Assembly (NCBI GenBank): GCA_964530525.1
Contig: CAZHBH010000011.1
Span: 1 to 44,816 of the forward strand
DNA: 44,816 nt
Source of the DNA: CAYNQN01 sp964530525
GTDB lineage: Bacteria; Actinomycetota; Acidimicrobiia; Acidimicrobiales; Acidimicrobilacustridaceae
Reading direction: 5' to 3'
Shown here: positions 17,711 to 25,577 of the stretch, one piece after another
How positions within the stretch are numbered: the first letter of the stretch is position 1
Layout of the letters: the number at the start of each line of letters is the position of its first letter
Position numbers and translations under genes: made by a program
The notes under the pieces: generated by a model
The model's input: the letters and a program-made list of their open reading frames with translations, nothing else
Database searches by the model: none
What the model was told of the DNA's origin: nothing

Positions 17711-18411
17711 GTCCGCCAGTCGCCCCGCTCACGCACACCGGTCAGCAGTTGGGCGATGCCTCCCGACAGCGCCTTCCGGCGCACCTGGGTGAACCCCGCG
17801 TCACGCAGCATCCCCAGCACCTCCACCAGGGGCGGCAGGTAGGCCACCGACCTCGGCAGGTACCGATAGGCGTCGGCGTCGGAGATCCATCCCCCCAGGC
17901 GCGGCACGACGTGACCGAAGTAGAGACCGTGCCCAGCCCTGAGGAGCCTGTTGGAAGGCTGCGAGACCTCCAGGAGGGCGACTCGCCCGCCCGGCCTCAG
18001 CACGCGCGCGGCCTCTTCGAAGAAGGGCCGCAGCTCCACGAAGTTCCGCAGGGCGAAGCCGCAGGTGACGCCGTCGATCGACGCATCCCGCACCGGCAGT
18101 CGAAGGGCGTCGCCCTGAACCAGGGGTGCGTCGGTGCGCGCCGAGCTCAGCATCCCCAGTGAGAGGTCGACCCCGATCGGGACCAGCTGGTGCTTGGCCA
18201 GGTCGCGGCAGAGGTCCCCGGTGCCGCAGGCCACGTCGACCACCACGGAGTCGGGGCCCAGGTGCAGGGCCTTGACGGTGCGCTTGCGCCACCTGACGTC
18301 CATGCCGAACGTCATCAGGCGGTTCACCAGGTCGTAGCGCGGGGCGATCGTGTCGAACATCTCACGCACGGCGCGGACCTTGTCTTGGCCCTGGGGCAGG
18401 CTCGCGGTCAC
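17707..18411 (-). CDS. menG: Demethylmenaquinone methyltransferase (MenG/UbiE)
   Basis: SAM-dependent methyltransferase of 234 aa catalysing the last step of menaquinone synthesis. The UbiE signatures are visible: VREMFDTIAPRYDLVNRLMTFGMD at the N-terminus, the SAM loop DVACGTGD at 59-66, GVTCGFALRNFV, and the C-terminal YRYLPRSVAYLP. The GTG start at 18411 lies six bases after a TAGGCT box and gives the standard N-terminus. It forms a two-gene unit with menF through a 4-base overlap. Confidence 0.95.
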   Translation of the reverse strand: MTASLPQGQDKVRAVREMFDTIAPRYDLVNRLMTFGMDVRWRKRTVKALHLGPDSVVVDVACGTGDLCRDLAKHQLVPIGVDLSLGMLSSARTDAPLVQGDALRLPVRDASIDGVTCGFALRNFVELRPFFEEAARVLRPGGRVALLEVSQPSNRLLRAGHGLYFGHVVPRLGGWISDADAYRYLPRSVAYLPPLVEVLGMLRDAGFTQVRRKALSGGIAQLLTGVRERGDWRT

Positions 18412-18417
18412 GGCGTG

Positions 18418-18423
18418 AGCCTA
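18418..18423 (-). promoter_or_regulatory. -10-like box of menG-menF
   Basis: TAGGCT on the minus strand, six bases before the GTG at 18411. Confidence 0.5.
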
Positions 18424-18473
18424 GGGCGGCGGCCCGCCACCCGGAACGCCCTCGAGCGGGTCTGTCGGCGGGC

Positions 18474-19721
18474 TCAGGCCTGTTCGGCGGAGCCGAGCGC
18501 CCCCGACGAGCGGAGCTCGGCGATCCTGCCGTCGTCGTAGCCGAGGACGTCGCGCAGCACTTCGCCGGTGTGCTGCCCGACCGTGGGGGCTCGCGACGGC
18601 ACGGGGAGCTCGCGATCGACGACCTTCACGGGGAACCCCAGCTGGTCGGCTCCCAGCTGCTCCTTGGGCATCCATTCGAAGCGAGCCTCGAACTGCGGGT
18701 CCTCCGCGATGGTCTTGGGGGTGTTCACCGGGGCGATCGTGGTGTTGTGCTCGTCGGCGAACGACAGCCAGTCCTCCGACGTGCGGGTCCTGAAGATCTC
18801 CCTCAGCTCCGCCTGGAGCTCCCGGTTGCCCCTGGCGTGGTCGGCGAACTTGCTGCCTGGCCAGCGCTCGAAGAGGTCCACCCGGCCGACGCCTTCGCAG
18901 AAGTTCTTCCAGAACGCCTGCTCGGAGGCCATGAACAGCACGTAGCCGTCGGAGCTCTCGTACACCTGGTAGCGAACCCCCTCGCGCATCCCGGCGGTCC
19001 CGGGCGCCCGACGCTCGTAGTCGTCGGAGGGGTTGCCGGTCACCTCGGTCTCGGGGCGCTCGTAGGCGCGCCAGGTCTCGGATCGGTACCAGTCGAACGC
19101 AGCTGCGGCGTCGGACTGGGCGATCTCCATCTGGCACCCCTTGCCGGTCTGACGGGCGGCGAAGATCCCTGCCAGGATCCCGAGCGCTCCGTAGAGGGGA
19201 CCCGCGTTGATCCCTATCGAGACGTGCTCGGGTATGTAGCAGAAGCCCTCGTCGTCGTGGGCCGGCTCGAAGATCCCGGCCCAGCTGTCGTAGGCCACTC
19301 CGTGGCTGGGGAGGTTGCGGTAGGGCCCGGTCATCCCGTAGCCGGAGATGGTGCAGAACACGATGGCGGGGTTCAGCTTCGAGAGCTCGTCGTAGCCGAG
19401 GCCGAGCTTGGCCAGCGCCCCCGGGCGCATGGCCTCCACCACGGCGTCGGCTCCCTGGGCCAGGTCGCGGAACACCTCGAGGCCCTCGGGCGACTTCAGG
19501 TCGAGCACGATGCTGCGCTTGCCCCGGTTGAGGTGGAGGTGCATGAGCGAGACGCCCTCCACGATCGGCCAGGTCATGGAGCGGATGTAGTCGCCGCTGG
19601 GCGACTCGACCTTGATGACCTCTGCTCCCAGGTCGACGAGGCTGGAGGTGATGGCGGCCGGGCCGAGGAGCGATGCCTCGATGATGCGAACGCCGTCGAG
19701 GGGGGCTTTGGTGGGGCTCAT
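18474..19721 (-). CDS. CaiB/BaiF family III CoA-transferase
   Basis: Family III CoA-transferase of 415 aa that moves CoA between carboxylic acids; the substrate cannot be read. The N-terminus PLDGVRIIEASLLGPAAITSSLVDLGAEVIKVESP is the family signature, followed by NRGKRSIVLDLKSPEG. The catalytic Asp is probably in the ADAVVEAMRPG/YDELSKLNP region, as in formyl-CoA transferase. IAPVNTPKTIAEDPQF and FPVKV close the fold. The ATG at 19721 gives this N-terminus; the frame runs on to 20360, but that stretch is antisense to the ferredoxin and reductase genes. The gene is divergent from the ferredoxin/reductase pair. With them it suggests catabolism of a CoA-activated hydrophobic acid such as a sterol or terpenoid; that is inference. 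Confidence 0.92.
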   Translation of the reverse strand: MSPTKAPLDGVRIIEASLLGPAAITSSLVDLGAEVIKVESPSGDYIRSMTWPIVEGVSLMHLHLNRGKRSIVLDLKSPEGLEVFRDLAQGADAVVEAMRPGALAKLGLGYDELSKLNPAIVFCTISGYGMTGPYRNLPSHGVAYDSWAGIFEPAHDDEGFCYIPEHVSIGINAGPLYGALGILAGIFAARQTGKGCQMEIAQSDAAAAFDWYRSETWRAYERPETEVTGNPSDDYERRAPGTAGMREGVRYQVYESSDGYVLFMASEQAFWKNFCEGVGRVDLFERWPGSKFADHARGNRELQAELREIFRTRTSEDWLSFADEHNTTIAPVNTPKTIAEDPQFEARFEWMPKEQLGADQLGFPVKVVDRELPVPSRAPTVGQHTGEVLRDVLGYDDGRIAELRSSGALGSAEQA

Positions 19722-19731
19722 GGGCGATATC

Positions 19732-19741
19732 TGACATGTCA
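19732..19741. promoter_or_regulatory. Palindrome TGACATGTCA upstream of the CoA-transferase
   Basis: A perfect 10-bp palindrome ten bases from the ATG at 19721. It lies just upstream of AGATAT, which could serve as a -10 five bases from the start. The form (TGACA followed by TGTCA, half-sites fused) is typical of operators bound by TetR- or GntR-type repressors. A 10-bp palindrome can arise by chance, so its position is the main argument. Confidence 0.4.
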
Positions 19742-19785
19742 TCAGGTCTGGGCGCAAGTGCGCGTGCCCACCGGCATGCGTTGGG

Positions 19786-19827
19786 CCGCTCCCCCCACCG
19801 CCTCGGCCGGGCGGGCGGGGGGAGCGG
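19786..19827. repeat. Long inverted repeat (11-bp perfect arms) in the divergent intergenic region
   Basis: Arms CCGCTCCCCCC (19786-19796) and GGGGGGAGCGG (19817-19827) are exact reverse complements. The 20-base interior carries a second pair, CCGCC and GGCGG. The whole can fold into one long G/C hairpin. It lies upstream of both the CoA-transferase and the ferredoxin gene, so it cannot end either transcript. A regulatory or structural role is possible. Confidence 0.6.
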
Positions 19828-19891
19828 TTCGTGGCTGGGGGCGGTCCGTGGGGCATGATGTGCACGTAAGCGAGACGAGGGAGGCAGCGGG

Positions 19892-20086
19892 ATGCGAGTG
19901 GTGGTCGACTACGACCTGTGCGAGAGCAATGCGATCTGCATGGGGATCGCGCCTGAGGTCTTCGAGGTGCGCGACGACGACTTCCTCTACCTGCTGCAGG
20001 AGAACCCTCCCGAGGAGCTGAGGGCGAAGGTGGAAGAGGCCGTCCAGCGCTGCCCCAAGCAGGCGATCTCGCTGGTCGAGGATTGA
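19892..20086 (+). CDS. 3Fe-4S ferredoxin
   Basis: A 64-aa ferredoxin of the actinobacterial P450-partner type. Three cluster cysteines are visible: Cys10, Cys16 and Cys54 (RCPKQAISL). The residue where a fourth Cys would stand in a 4Fe-4S protein is Ala14 (CESNAIC), so a 3Fe-4S cluster is expected. It should pass single electrons from the adjacent reductase to a cytochrome P450 or other oxygenase; none is in the window. The ATG has a good ribosome site, GAGGGAGG (19877-19884). The reductase gene follows after 31 bases on the same strand. Confidence 0.95.
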   Translation: MRVVVDYDLCESNAICMGIAPEVFEVRDDDFLYLLQENPPEELRAKVEEAVQRCPKQAISLVED

Positions 20087-20117
20087 TCCCGGTGGTCGCG
20101 GCCGGATCCAGCGGGTA

Positions 20118-21365
20118 GTGCCGATGCCGGGAGTGGCGACCGGCGGAGCGGTGACCGTCGTGGGAGCCTCCATCGCGGGCATGCACGCGGCGCACACCCT
20201 TCGAAAGGAGGGCTTCGAGGGCTCCATCTCCGTCGTCGACGCCAGCCCCCACCTTCCCTACGACCGGCCACCCCTTTCCAAGCAGGTCCTCACGGGGGAG
20301 TGGGAACCAGGACGCATCGTGCTCCCTGCGGTCGAAGAGGCGCTGGAGCTCGACTGGCACCTAGGCCGCACGGCGGTGTCGCTCGACGTCCAGGCCCGTT
20401 CCGTAACCCTCGACGACGGCTCGGTCCTCGTCGCGGACGGCGTGGTCCTGGCAACCGGCGTCGCGGCCCGGCGCCTCCCTGGCCTTCCCGACATCGGCGG
20501 GATCCACGTGCTGCGAACGATCGACGACTGCCTGGCCCTGCGAACCGACCTGGATCGGATCGGAGCCGCCGCCGAGCGGGACGCGGCGCGCTCTCGGGTG
20601 GTCGTCGTTGGGGCCGGCTTCATCGGGGCCGAGGTCGCGGCCAGCTGCCGCAAGCGCGGGCTGGAGGTCACCATGCTCGAGGTGGCCGAGGTGCCCCTCG
20701 AGCGTGCGCTGGGACGGCAGGTCGGTTCCCTCTGCGCCGACCTGCACCGCCGCAACGGAGTGGATCTGCGCCTGGGTGCGGGGGTGGCCGCCTTCCTGGG
20801 CGAGCGGACGCTCGAGGCGGTGGTGCTCGATGACGGGACGACGATCGATGCCTCCGTGGCCGTCGTCGGCGTGGGGACCGTCGTGTCCACCGGGTGGCTC
20901 GAGGGCTCTGGCCTGGTGCTCGACGGGGGTCTCGTGTGTGACGAGACCCTGTTGGCCGCCCCGGGGGTGGTGGGGGCAGGCGACATGGTGCGCTGGCCCA
21001 GCCGCCGCTTCGGCAGGCGGTTGAGGCTGGAGCACTGGGAGAACGCGGTCCAGCAGGGGGAGGCGGCGGGGCGTCGCTTGCTGGTCGACGACTCCGAGGC
21101 GGAGCCATACGACCCGCTGCCGTGGTTCTGGTCGGACCAGTACGACCGCAAGATCCAGCTCGCGGGCATGTCGGGGCCGGATCACGACTTCGAGGTGGTG
21201 AGCGGCTCGGTGGAGGAGCTGCGCTTCGTCGGCCTCTACGGCCGCGAGGGGGTGACCGAGGGGGTCGTCGGCTTCAACCGGCCACGCCACGTCGTGCAGC
21301 TGCGCCACCTGGTGGCCGAGCGCGCGCCGTGGGAAGAGGCGCTGGCCGTCGCCCGGGCGCTCTGA
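20118..21365 (+). CDS. Ferredoxin reductase (FAD/NAD(P)-dependent)
   Basis: FAD-dependent pyridine nucleotide-disulfide-type oxidoreductase of 415 aa, similar to rhodocoxin/putidaredoxin reductases. The FAD Rossmann motif is VVGASIAGMHAAHTL near residues 14-28, the NAD(P) motif VVVGAGFIGAEVAAS near 162-176, and the second FAD motif is APGVVGAGDMVRWP. The C-terminal WSDQYDRKIQLAG is typical of this subgroup. It would reduce the ferredoxin encoded just upstream. The GTG at 20118 is used here, but the ATG at 20124 is equally possible. The pair probably forms one transcript driven from the ferredoxin promoter. Confidence 0.93.
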   Translation: MPMPGVATGGAVTVVGASIAGMHAAHTLRKEGFEGSISVVDASPHLPYDRPPLSKQVLTGEWEPGRIVLPAVEEALELDWHLGRTAVSLDVQARSVTLDDGSVLVADGVVLATGVAARRLPGLPDIGGIHVLRTIDDCLALRTDLDRIGAAAERDAARSRVVVVGAGFIGAEVAASCRKRGLEVTMLEVAEVPLERALGRQVGSLCADLHRRNGVDLRLGAGVAAFLGERTLEAVVLDDGTTIDASVAVVGVGTVVSTGWLEGSGLVLDGGLVCDETLLAAPGVVGAGDMVRWPSRRFGRRLRLEHWENAVQQGEAAGRRLLVDDSEAEPYDPLPWFWSDQYDRKIQLAGMSGPDHDFEVVSGSVEELRFVGLYGREGVTEGVVGFNRPRHVVQLRHLVAERAPWEEALAVARAL

Positions 21366-21379
21366 GGCATCCTTCCCCC

Positions 21380-22987
21380 ATGACGAGTCCCGTCGCCGCC
21401 AGCGATCCCCGACCGCAGGAGGGTTCCGGAGAGCCCGTCTGGACTGCCGAGCCGGGCTTCCCGGTGGGGGCTCTGGTGCTGGGACTGGTGGGTGCTCTGG
21501 TCATCGCCTGCACCGCGCCGCTTTGGCAGCACGGGCCCCCCGAGCTATGGCGCCTCACCTTCCCGGGCATCGCGGTGCCCGAGAGCTCATCGTTCCTCGC
21601 CGGAGCCACCTTCGTGGTCGGCGTGGTCGCGCTGGCGGGAGGATGGCTCTGGCTGCTCACCTCCCGCAGGGCCCAGGCCGCAGGGGAGCGGCGGCGCATG
21701 TGGATCGTCGTCGCCTGCCTCGTGGCGTGGGGCCTTCCCCTCCTCCTCGGCCCGCCGCTGCTCTCCAGCGACATCTACAGCTACGCCGCTCAAGGGGAGC
21801 TGCAGAGCAGGGGGATCGATCCGACCGAGCACGGACCGACCTACCTGCTCGGGGGCGACTACCTGGTGGGGGCCGACCCCTACTGGCGCAACGACCCTGC
21901 CCCCTACGGGCCCGTGTGGATCGGGCTCAGCGAGGCCACGGTCGAGGTCACCGGCCACGACGCCGCCACGTCGATCTGGGGGTTCCGGGTCCTGGCGCTC
22001 GCGGGCGTGGCGATGGCAGCTGTGGGTGTGGGGCTCATCGCCAGGAGCTACGACCTGTCGGTGCCGGGTGCGGTGGCGCTGGGTATCGCCAACCCGCTGG
22101 TGCTCATCCACCTCCTGGGCGGAGGCCACAACGACGCGCTCATGCTCGGGTTGTTGGCGCTCGGCCTCGCGGCGGTGCGTCGGGACCACCGCGTGCTCGC
22201 GGTGGTGCTGGTGGCGCTGGCGACGGCGGTGAAGCTGCCCGCCGCGGTGGCTCTGCCGTTCATCGGATGGACCTGGCCAGGCGTGAGAGACCGGTTCTGG
22301 AACCGGGCGGTGGCCGGCGGGGCGACCCTGCTGGGGGGCGGAGCTCTGATCGCCGTGCTCTGCGGCTTGGTGGGCATCGGAGGTGGATGGGTCTTCGCGC
22401 TTTCGGGGACCAACCGCGTCCACTCCACCTTCTCGGCGACCACGAAGGTCGGCCACGTGACCCACGACCTCCTGGGCGCCTTCGGCCTGCACCTCGACGA
22501 GGGCCTCGTCGTCAACGTTTTCCGACTGGCGGGCCTGTTGGTCGCGCTCGCCATTGCGGTGTACGTGTTGATGCGGAGCCCGCAGCTGGGCGTCGTGCGC
22601 TCCGTGGCCATCGTGCTGCTGGCGGTGGTCCTGCTGGGTCCGGTGGTCTGGCCCTGGTACCTGCCGGCGGCCCTCGCGCTCTTCGCCGCCTCGGGTGTCG
22701 GCCGCTTCAAGGGGCCCTTCGTGGTGATCGTCTGCGCCACGAGCCTCTTCGTGTTCCCGACCAGCGTCGACACGGTGCTGTTCCTGCTGAGCTACGAGCA
22801 CCTCCTGGGCCTCGGGGTGGTTGCCGTGGTGGGTGCCCTCGCCGTGCTCAGCTTCAGGCTCCCATGGGGGCTCTGGATGGATGGCGGACTACGATCCCCG
22901 GCGATGCGTGTCCCGACGGAGCCTCCTAGTAGCCATGGCAGCCGGAGTCCTGCTTCGTCCCGTCGCGCGCCTGCGCGCCGCCGCTGA
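21380..22987 (+). CDS. MptB-like polyprenol-phosphomannose-dependent mannosyltransferase
   Basis: A polytopic GT-C glycosyltransferase of 535 aa with about 12 hydrophobic segments. The loop after the first helices has the MptB-type motif SSDIYSYAAQGELQSRGIDP. The Asp-containing pattern is where GT-C enzymes bind metal and lipid-linked sugar, and DPYWRNDPAPYGPVW follows. In mycobacteria MptB elongates the alpha-1,6-mannan core of lipomannan; here it suggests a comparable mannan lipoglycan, by family inference. The ATG at 21380 starts a short cytoplasmic tail before the first helix. The last helix ends near residue 495, and a basic tail of about 30 residues overlaps the start of the MgtE-like gene. 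The alternative is a related DUF2029/GT87 enzyme. Confidence 0.85.
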   Translation: MTSPVAASDPRPQEGSGEPVWTAEPGFPVGALVLGLVGALVIACTAPLWQHGPPELWRLTFPGIAVPESSSFLAGATFVVGVVALAGGWLWLLTSRRAQAAGERRRMWIVVACLVAWGLPLLLGPPLLSSDIYSYAAQGELQSRGIDPTEHGPTYLLGGDYLVGADPYWRNDPAPYGPVWIGLSEATVEVTGHDAATSIWGFRVLALAGVAMAAVGVGLIARSYDLSVPGAVALGIANPLVLIHLLGGGHNDALMLGLLALGLAAVRRDHRVLAVVLVALATAVKLPAAVALPFIGWTWPGVRDRFWNRAVAGGATLLGGGALIAVLCGLVGIGGGWVFALSGTNRVHSTFSATTKVGHVTHDLLGAFGLHLDEGLVVNVFRLAGLLVALAIAVYVLMRSPQLGVVRSVAIVLLAVVLLGPVVWPWYLPAALALFAASGVGRFKGPFVVIVCATSLFVFPTSVDTVLFLLSYEHLLGLGVVAVVGALAVLSFRLPWGLWMDGGLRSPAMRVPTEPPSSHGSRSPASSRRAPARRR

Positions 22988-24173
22988 GACAGATCGCGCC
23001 GGTCTCCGGCTGGCGTTCTCGGCTCTGCTCGTCTCCTGCTTCGGGGGGCTGCTGGCGGGCCTGACCCTCGGGGCGATCACCGGGACGCTCGCAGACCTTC
23101 CTGGGCTGCTGGTGCTGGTGCCCGCCGCGATCGGCATGAGAGGGAACATCTTCGGCGCCCTGGGCAGCCGACTGGGCACCTCGATCCACACCGGGACCTT
23201 CAGGGTCACGGCCCGGCGCGACACCCTGGTGGGGCAGAACATCGCGGCAGCCGTCCTCCTCACGCTGTTCACCTCTGGGACGTTGGCGGTGCTGGCCAAG
23301 GTGCTCGCCGGCGCCTTCGGCGTGTCGGACGCCATCTCCCTGGCGGACTTCTTCGTCATCTCCGTGCTGGGCGGCGTGATCTCCTCGCTGGCGGTCCTGC
23401 CCATCACCCTCGGCGTCGCTGCCAAGGCCGCTCGCCGGGGATGGGACCTCGACAACGTGTCGGCACCTCTGGTCACGGCGGTCGGCGACGTCGTCACCCT
23501 CCCATCGCTGTTCGTGGCGACCTTCCTGGTGGGGCACGGGCGGATCACCGATGCCGTGGCTCTGCTTGCGTGCATCGCTGCTGCGGGAGCGATAGTCGTG
23601 GGATGGCGGACCCGCCGAGAGCTGGTGCGCAGGATCGTGCGCCAGTCGGTGCCGGTGCTCGTGGTGGCCGGTGCCGTCGACGTGATCGCCGGTCTCACCA
23701 TCGAGCACCAGCTCGAGTCCTTCGTGGCCTACCCGGCTCTGCTGGTCCTCGTGCCGCCCTTCTTGGAGGAGGCCGGGGCGCTCGGCGGCATCCTGTCGAG
23801 CAGGCTCAGCTCGAAGCTCCACCTGGGCATCATCGACGCCACCGGCCGGGCCCAGCGCGCCGCTCGTGACGACTTCATCCTCATCGGGATGCTCGCGGTG
23901 CCCGTGTTCCTCCTCGTGGCGCTGTCTGCGGAGCTGGCCTCGTTCGTCCTCGGGTACGACAGCCCGGGCGTGCTCCCGATGGCGGGCATAGCGATGGCTG
24001 CTGGCATCGTGTCGACGGCGGTGGCGGTCGTGGTCGCCTACTACGGCAGCGTTGCTACGTACCGAATGGGGTTCGACCCCGACAACTACGGCATCCCCCT
24101 GCTCACGTCGTCGATGGACCTCGTCGCGTCCACCTCGCTCATCGTGGCGATCATCGCCTTCGGAGTCGGCTGA
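22881..24173 (+). CDS. MgtE/SLC41-type divalent cation transporter (two transporter repeats)
   Basis: A membrane protein of up to 430 aa made of two MgtE-type transporter repeats, without the cytosolic N and CBS domains of classical MgtE; this is the SLC41-like arrangement. Repeat one has LPGLLVLVPAAIGMRGNIFGALGSRLGT, repeat two has YPALLVLVPPFLEEAGALGGILSSRLSSKLHLG. The matching P-A/F-x-x-x-x-G-N/A-x-G segments line the ion path in this family. Mg2+ is the likely ion. The start is uncertain: ATG 22881 overlaps the mannosyltransferase gene by 107 bases, GTG 22908 follows a TACGAT box by 12 bases, and ATG 22935 is also possible. The 3' end overlaps the convergent glycosyltransferase gene by 88 bases. 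Confidence 0.87.
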   Translation: MADYDPRRCVSRRSLLVAMAAGVLLRPVARLRAAAETDRAGLRLAFSALLVSCFGGLLAGLTLGAITGTLADLPGLLVLVPAAIGMRGNIFGALGSRLGTSIHTGTFRVTARRDTLVGQNIAAAVLLTLFTSGTLAVLAKVLAGAFGVSDAISLADFFVISVLGGVISSLAVLPITLGVAAKAARRGWDLDNVSAPLVTAVGDVVTLPSLFVATFLVGHGRITDAVALLACIAAAGAIVVGWRTRRELVRRIVRQSVPVLVVAGAVDVIAGLTIEHQLESFVAYPALLVLVPPFLEEAGALGGILSSRLSSKLHLGIIDATGRAQRAARDDFILIGMLAVPVFLLVALSAELASFVLGYDSPGVLPMAGIAMAAGIVSTAVAVVVAYYGSVATYRMGFDPDNYGIPLLTSSMDLVASTSLIVAIIAFGVG

Positions 24174-25516
24174 GCCGCCTGAGCCGCCTGGGCCTGCTGG
24201 GCCGCCGGGGTTGGATGAGGAGATGGACCCATGGGTCCCGGAGAGGGTGCCGGCTCTCGCCTGGTGGCCGGTCTCGCGGCGCTCGCGAGCTGGAGGAAGC
24301 AGACGGCGAGCATGGCCACCAAGGCAGCGTTGCGGACCACCACCACCCACATCGCCCAGGGCACCCCGCTGGTGAGCCGGTGGATGAAGGCCAGCTCGAC
24401 GGCCGACAGCGCACCGGCGACCACGAACAGAGCGCTCGCCAGCCACCCCGAGGCCCTTTCGGGCCCGGTCCAGCTCCCGACGAGCACGATGGCCACGAAG
24501 GGCGTGAGCCACAGGAGGTACTGGGGGGAGATGATCGTGGAGAACACCAGCATGCTGAGGACGGCAGCGAGAGTCGCCCACCCGTCGAGGAGCGTGGACG
24601 CCCCATCGCCGTGGCGGCGGCGGCCCAGCTCTCCCAGGGCCCACGCTCCCAACGCCGCCCCCACGGCGATGGCGGGCAGGGCGACCCTCACGGCGCCTGG
24701 CACGGCGGCGGCGGTCCTCCAGGCGCCCTGCTCCACGGCCGTGGCGGCGGGATCGGCCATGTGCACGAAGATGCCCACGACGCTCTCGATCTGCCATCCG
24801 TTCGCGCCCCGGAAGCTCAGGACCTGGGCAGGGCCGTCGATCCCTGCCCACGCCGCCCACGCCGTGGTCCCTGCGAGGAGCACGGTGCCCAGGCCAGCCA
24901 CCGCTCTCCACGTCCCCCGCCGCCTCCAGCCCTGGCCGATCGCCAGCCAAGGGACCAGTGCCAGGGGCCAGACCTTCGCGAACGACGCCAGTGCCAGGGC
25001 CGCTCCTCCCCAGGCGGGCTTGTGCCGTCGCACCAGGGCCATGGCCGCGACCGCACCGAGGACCGAGAGCAGGTCGACGCGGAAGTACGCGAAGGGGTAG
25101 AGGACCATGGGCGTACCGAGGACCAGGAAGGCGAGAGCGACCTTGCGCCCCCACGCCCAGGCAAGCACGCCGGCGACGGCCAGCTCTACCAGGACCTGGC
25201 TCACGGCCAACCGGACCTGGGTGGCGAAGAGGTCGCCGCCTTGGATGAGCCAGGTGAAGGCCAGGGTGAGAGGCGGGTACTCCACCGCGAAGTCGCGATA
25301 GGGGGTGCCCGGAGACGAGAGGATCTCCATGTAGCGGCGGGCGTCGCCGCCCAGGATGCTGAGCGGGTGGTCGGCGCTGTCTCGCAGGATGAGCACCACG
25401 GCCAGGGCGCGGACGGCGAGGAGCACCACCACGAGCCCGACCACCAACGACGTCGGGTCCTTCGTCCGGCGGGGGTGCGCCCGGTCGGGCTGGGCCTGGG
25501 GGGACGGGCTTGGCAT
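24086..25516 (-). CDS. GT87/DUF2029-type membrane glycosyltransferase
   Basis: A polytopic protein of 476 aa with about ten hydrophobic segments, of the GT-C fold. The first extracytoplasmic loop carries GGDARRYMEI and YRDFAVEYPPL, the Asp and YPP pattern usual in polyprenol-phosphomannose-dependent enzymes of the DUF2029 group. It probably adds mannose or arabinose-like sugars to a cell-envelope glycan; the donor and acceptor are not readable. The C-terminal 60 residues are hydrophilic, with a low-complexity Ala/Gln run (AAQQAQAAQAAQ), and lie largely antisense to the end of the MgtE-like gene. The true domain ends near 24300. The ATG at 25516 is nine bases after a TAAGCT box. Confidence 0.86.
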   Translation of the reverse strand: MPSPSPQAQPDRAHPRRTKDPTSLVVGLVVVLLAVRALAVVLILRDSADHPLSILGGDARRYMEILSSPGTPYRDFAVEYPPLTLAFTWLIQGGDLFATQVRLAVSQVLVELAVAGVLAWAWGRKVALAFLVLGTPMVLYPFAYFRVDLLSVLGAVAAMALVRRHKPAWGGAALALASFAKVWPLALVPWLAIGQGWRRRGTWRAVAGLGTVLLAGTTAWAAWAGIDGPAQVLSFRGANGWQIESVVGIFVHMADPAATAVEQGAWRTAAAVPGAVRVALPAIAVGAALGAWALGELGRRRHGDGASTLLDGWATLAAVLSMLVFSTIISPQYLLWLTPFVAIVLVGSWTGPERASGWLASALFVVAGALSAVELAFIHRLTSGVPWAMWVVVVRNAALVAMLAVCFLQLASAARPATRREPAPSPGPMGPSPHPTPAAQQAQAAQAAQPTPKAMIATMSEVDATRSIDDVSRGMP

Positions 25517-25525
25517 GGGGGTCCG

Positions 25526-25531
25526 AGCTTA
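25526..25531 (-). promoter_or_regulatory. -10-like box of the GT87-type gene
   Basis: TAAGCT on the minus strand, nine bases before the ATG at 25516. A transcript starting 6-7 bases after it would have a leader of only 2-3 bases. Confidence 0.4.
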
Positions 25532-25565
25532 CGGGTCGCCGAGGCCCCGAGGCCGTCTTCGGGGG

Positions 25566-25571
25566 TAGGGT
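25566..25571 (+). promoter_or_regulatory. -10-like box of the universal stress protein gene
   Basis: TAGGGT with six bases (CCGCCT) before the GTG at 25578. Confidence 0.5.
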
Positions 25572-25577
25572 CCGCCT

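Noticed and set aside
19722..20360. N-terminal extension of the CoA-transferase frame by about 210 codons
   Set aside because: It runs antisense to the ferredoxin and reductase genes, and the family N-terminus begins at the ATG at 19721.
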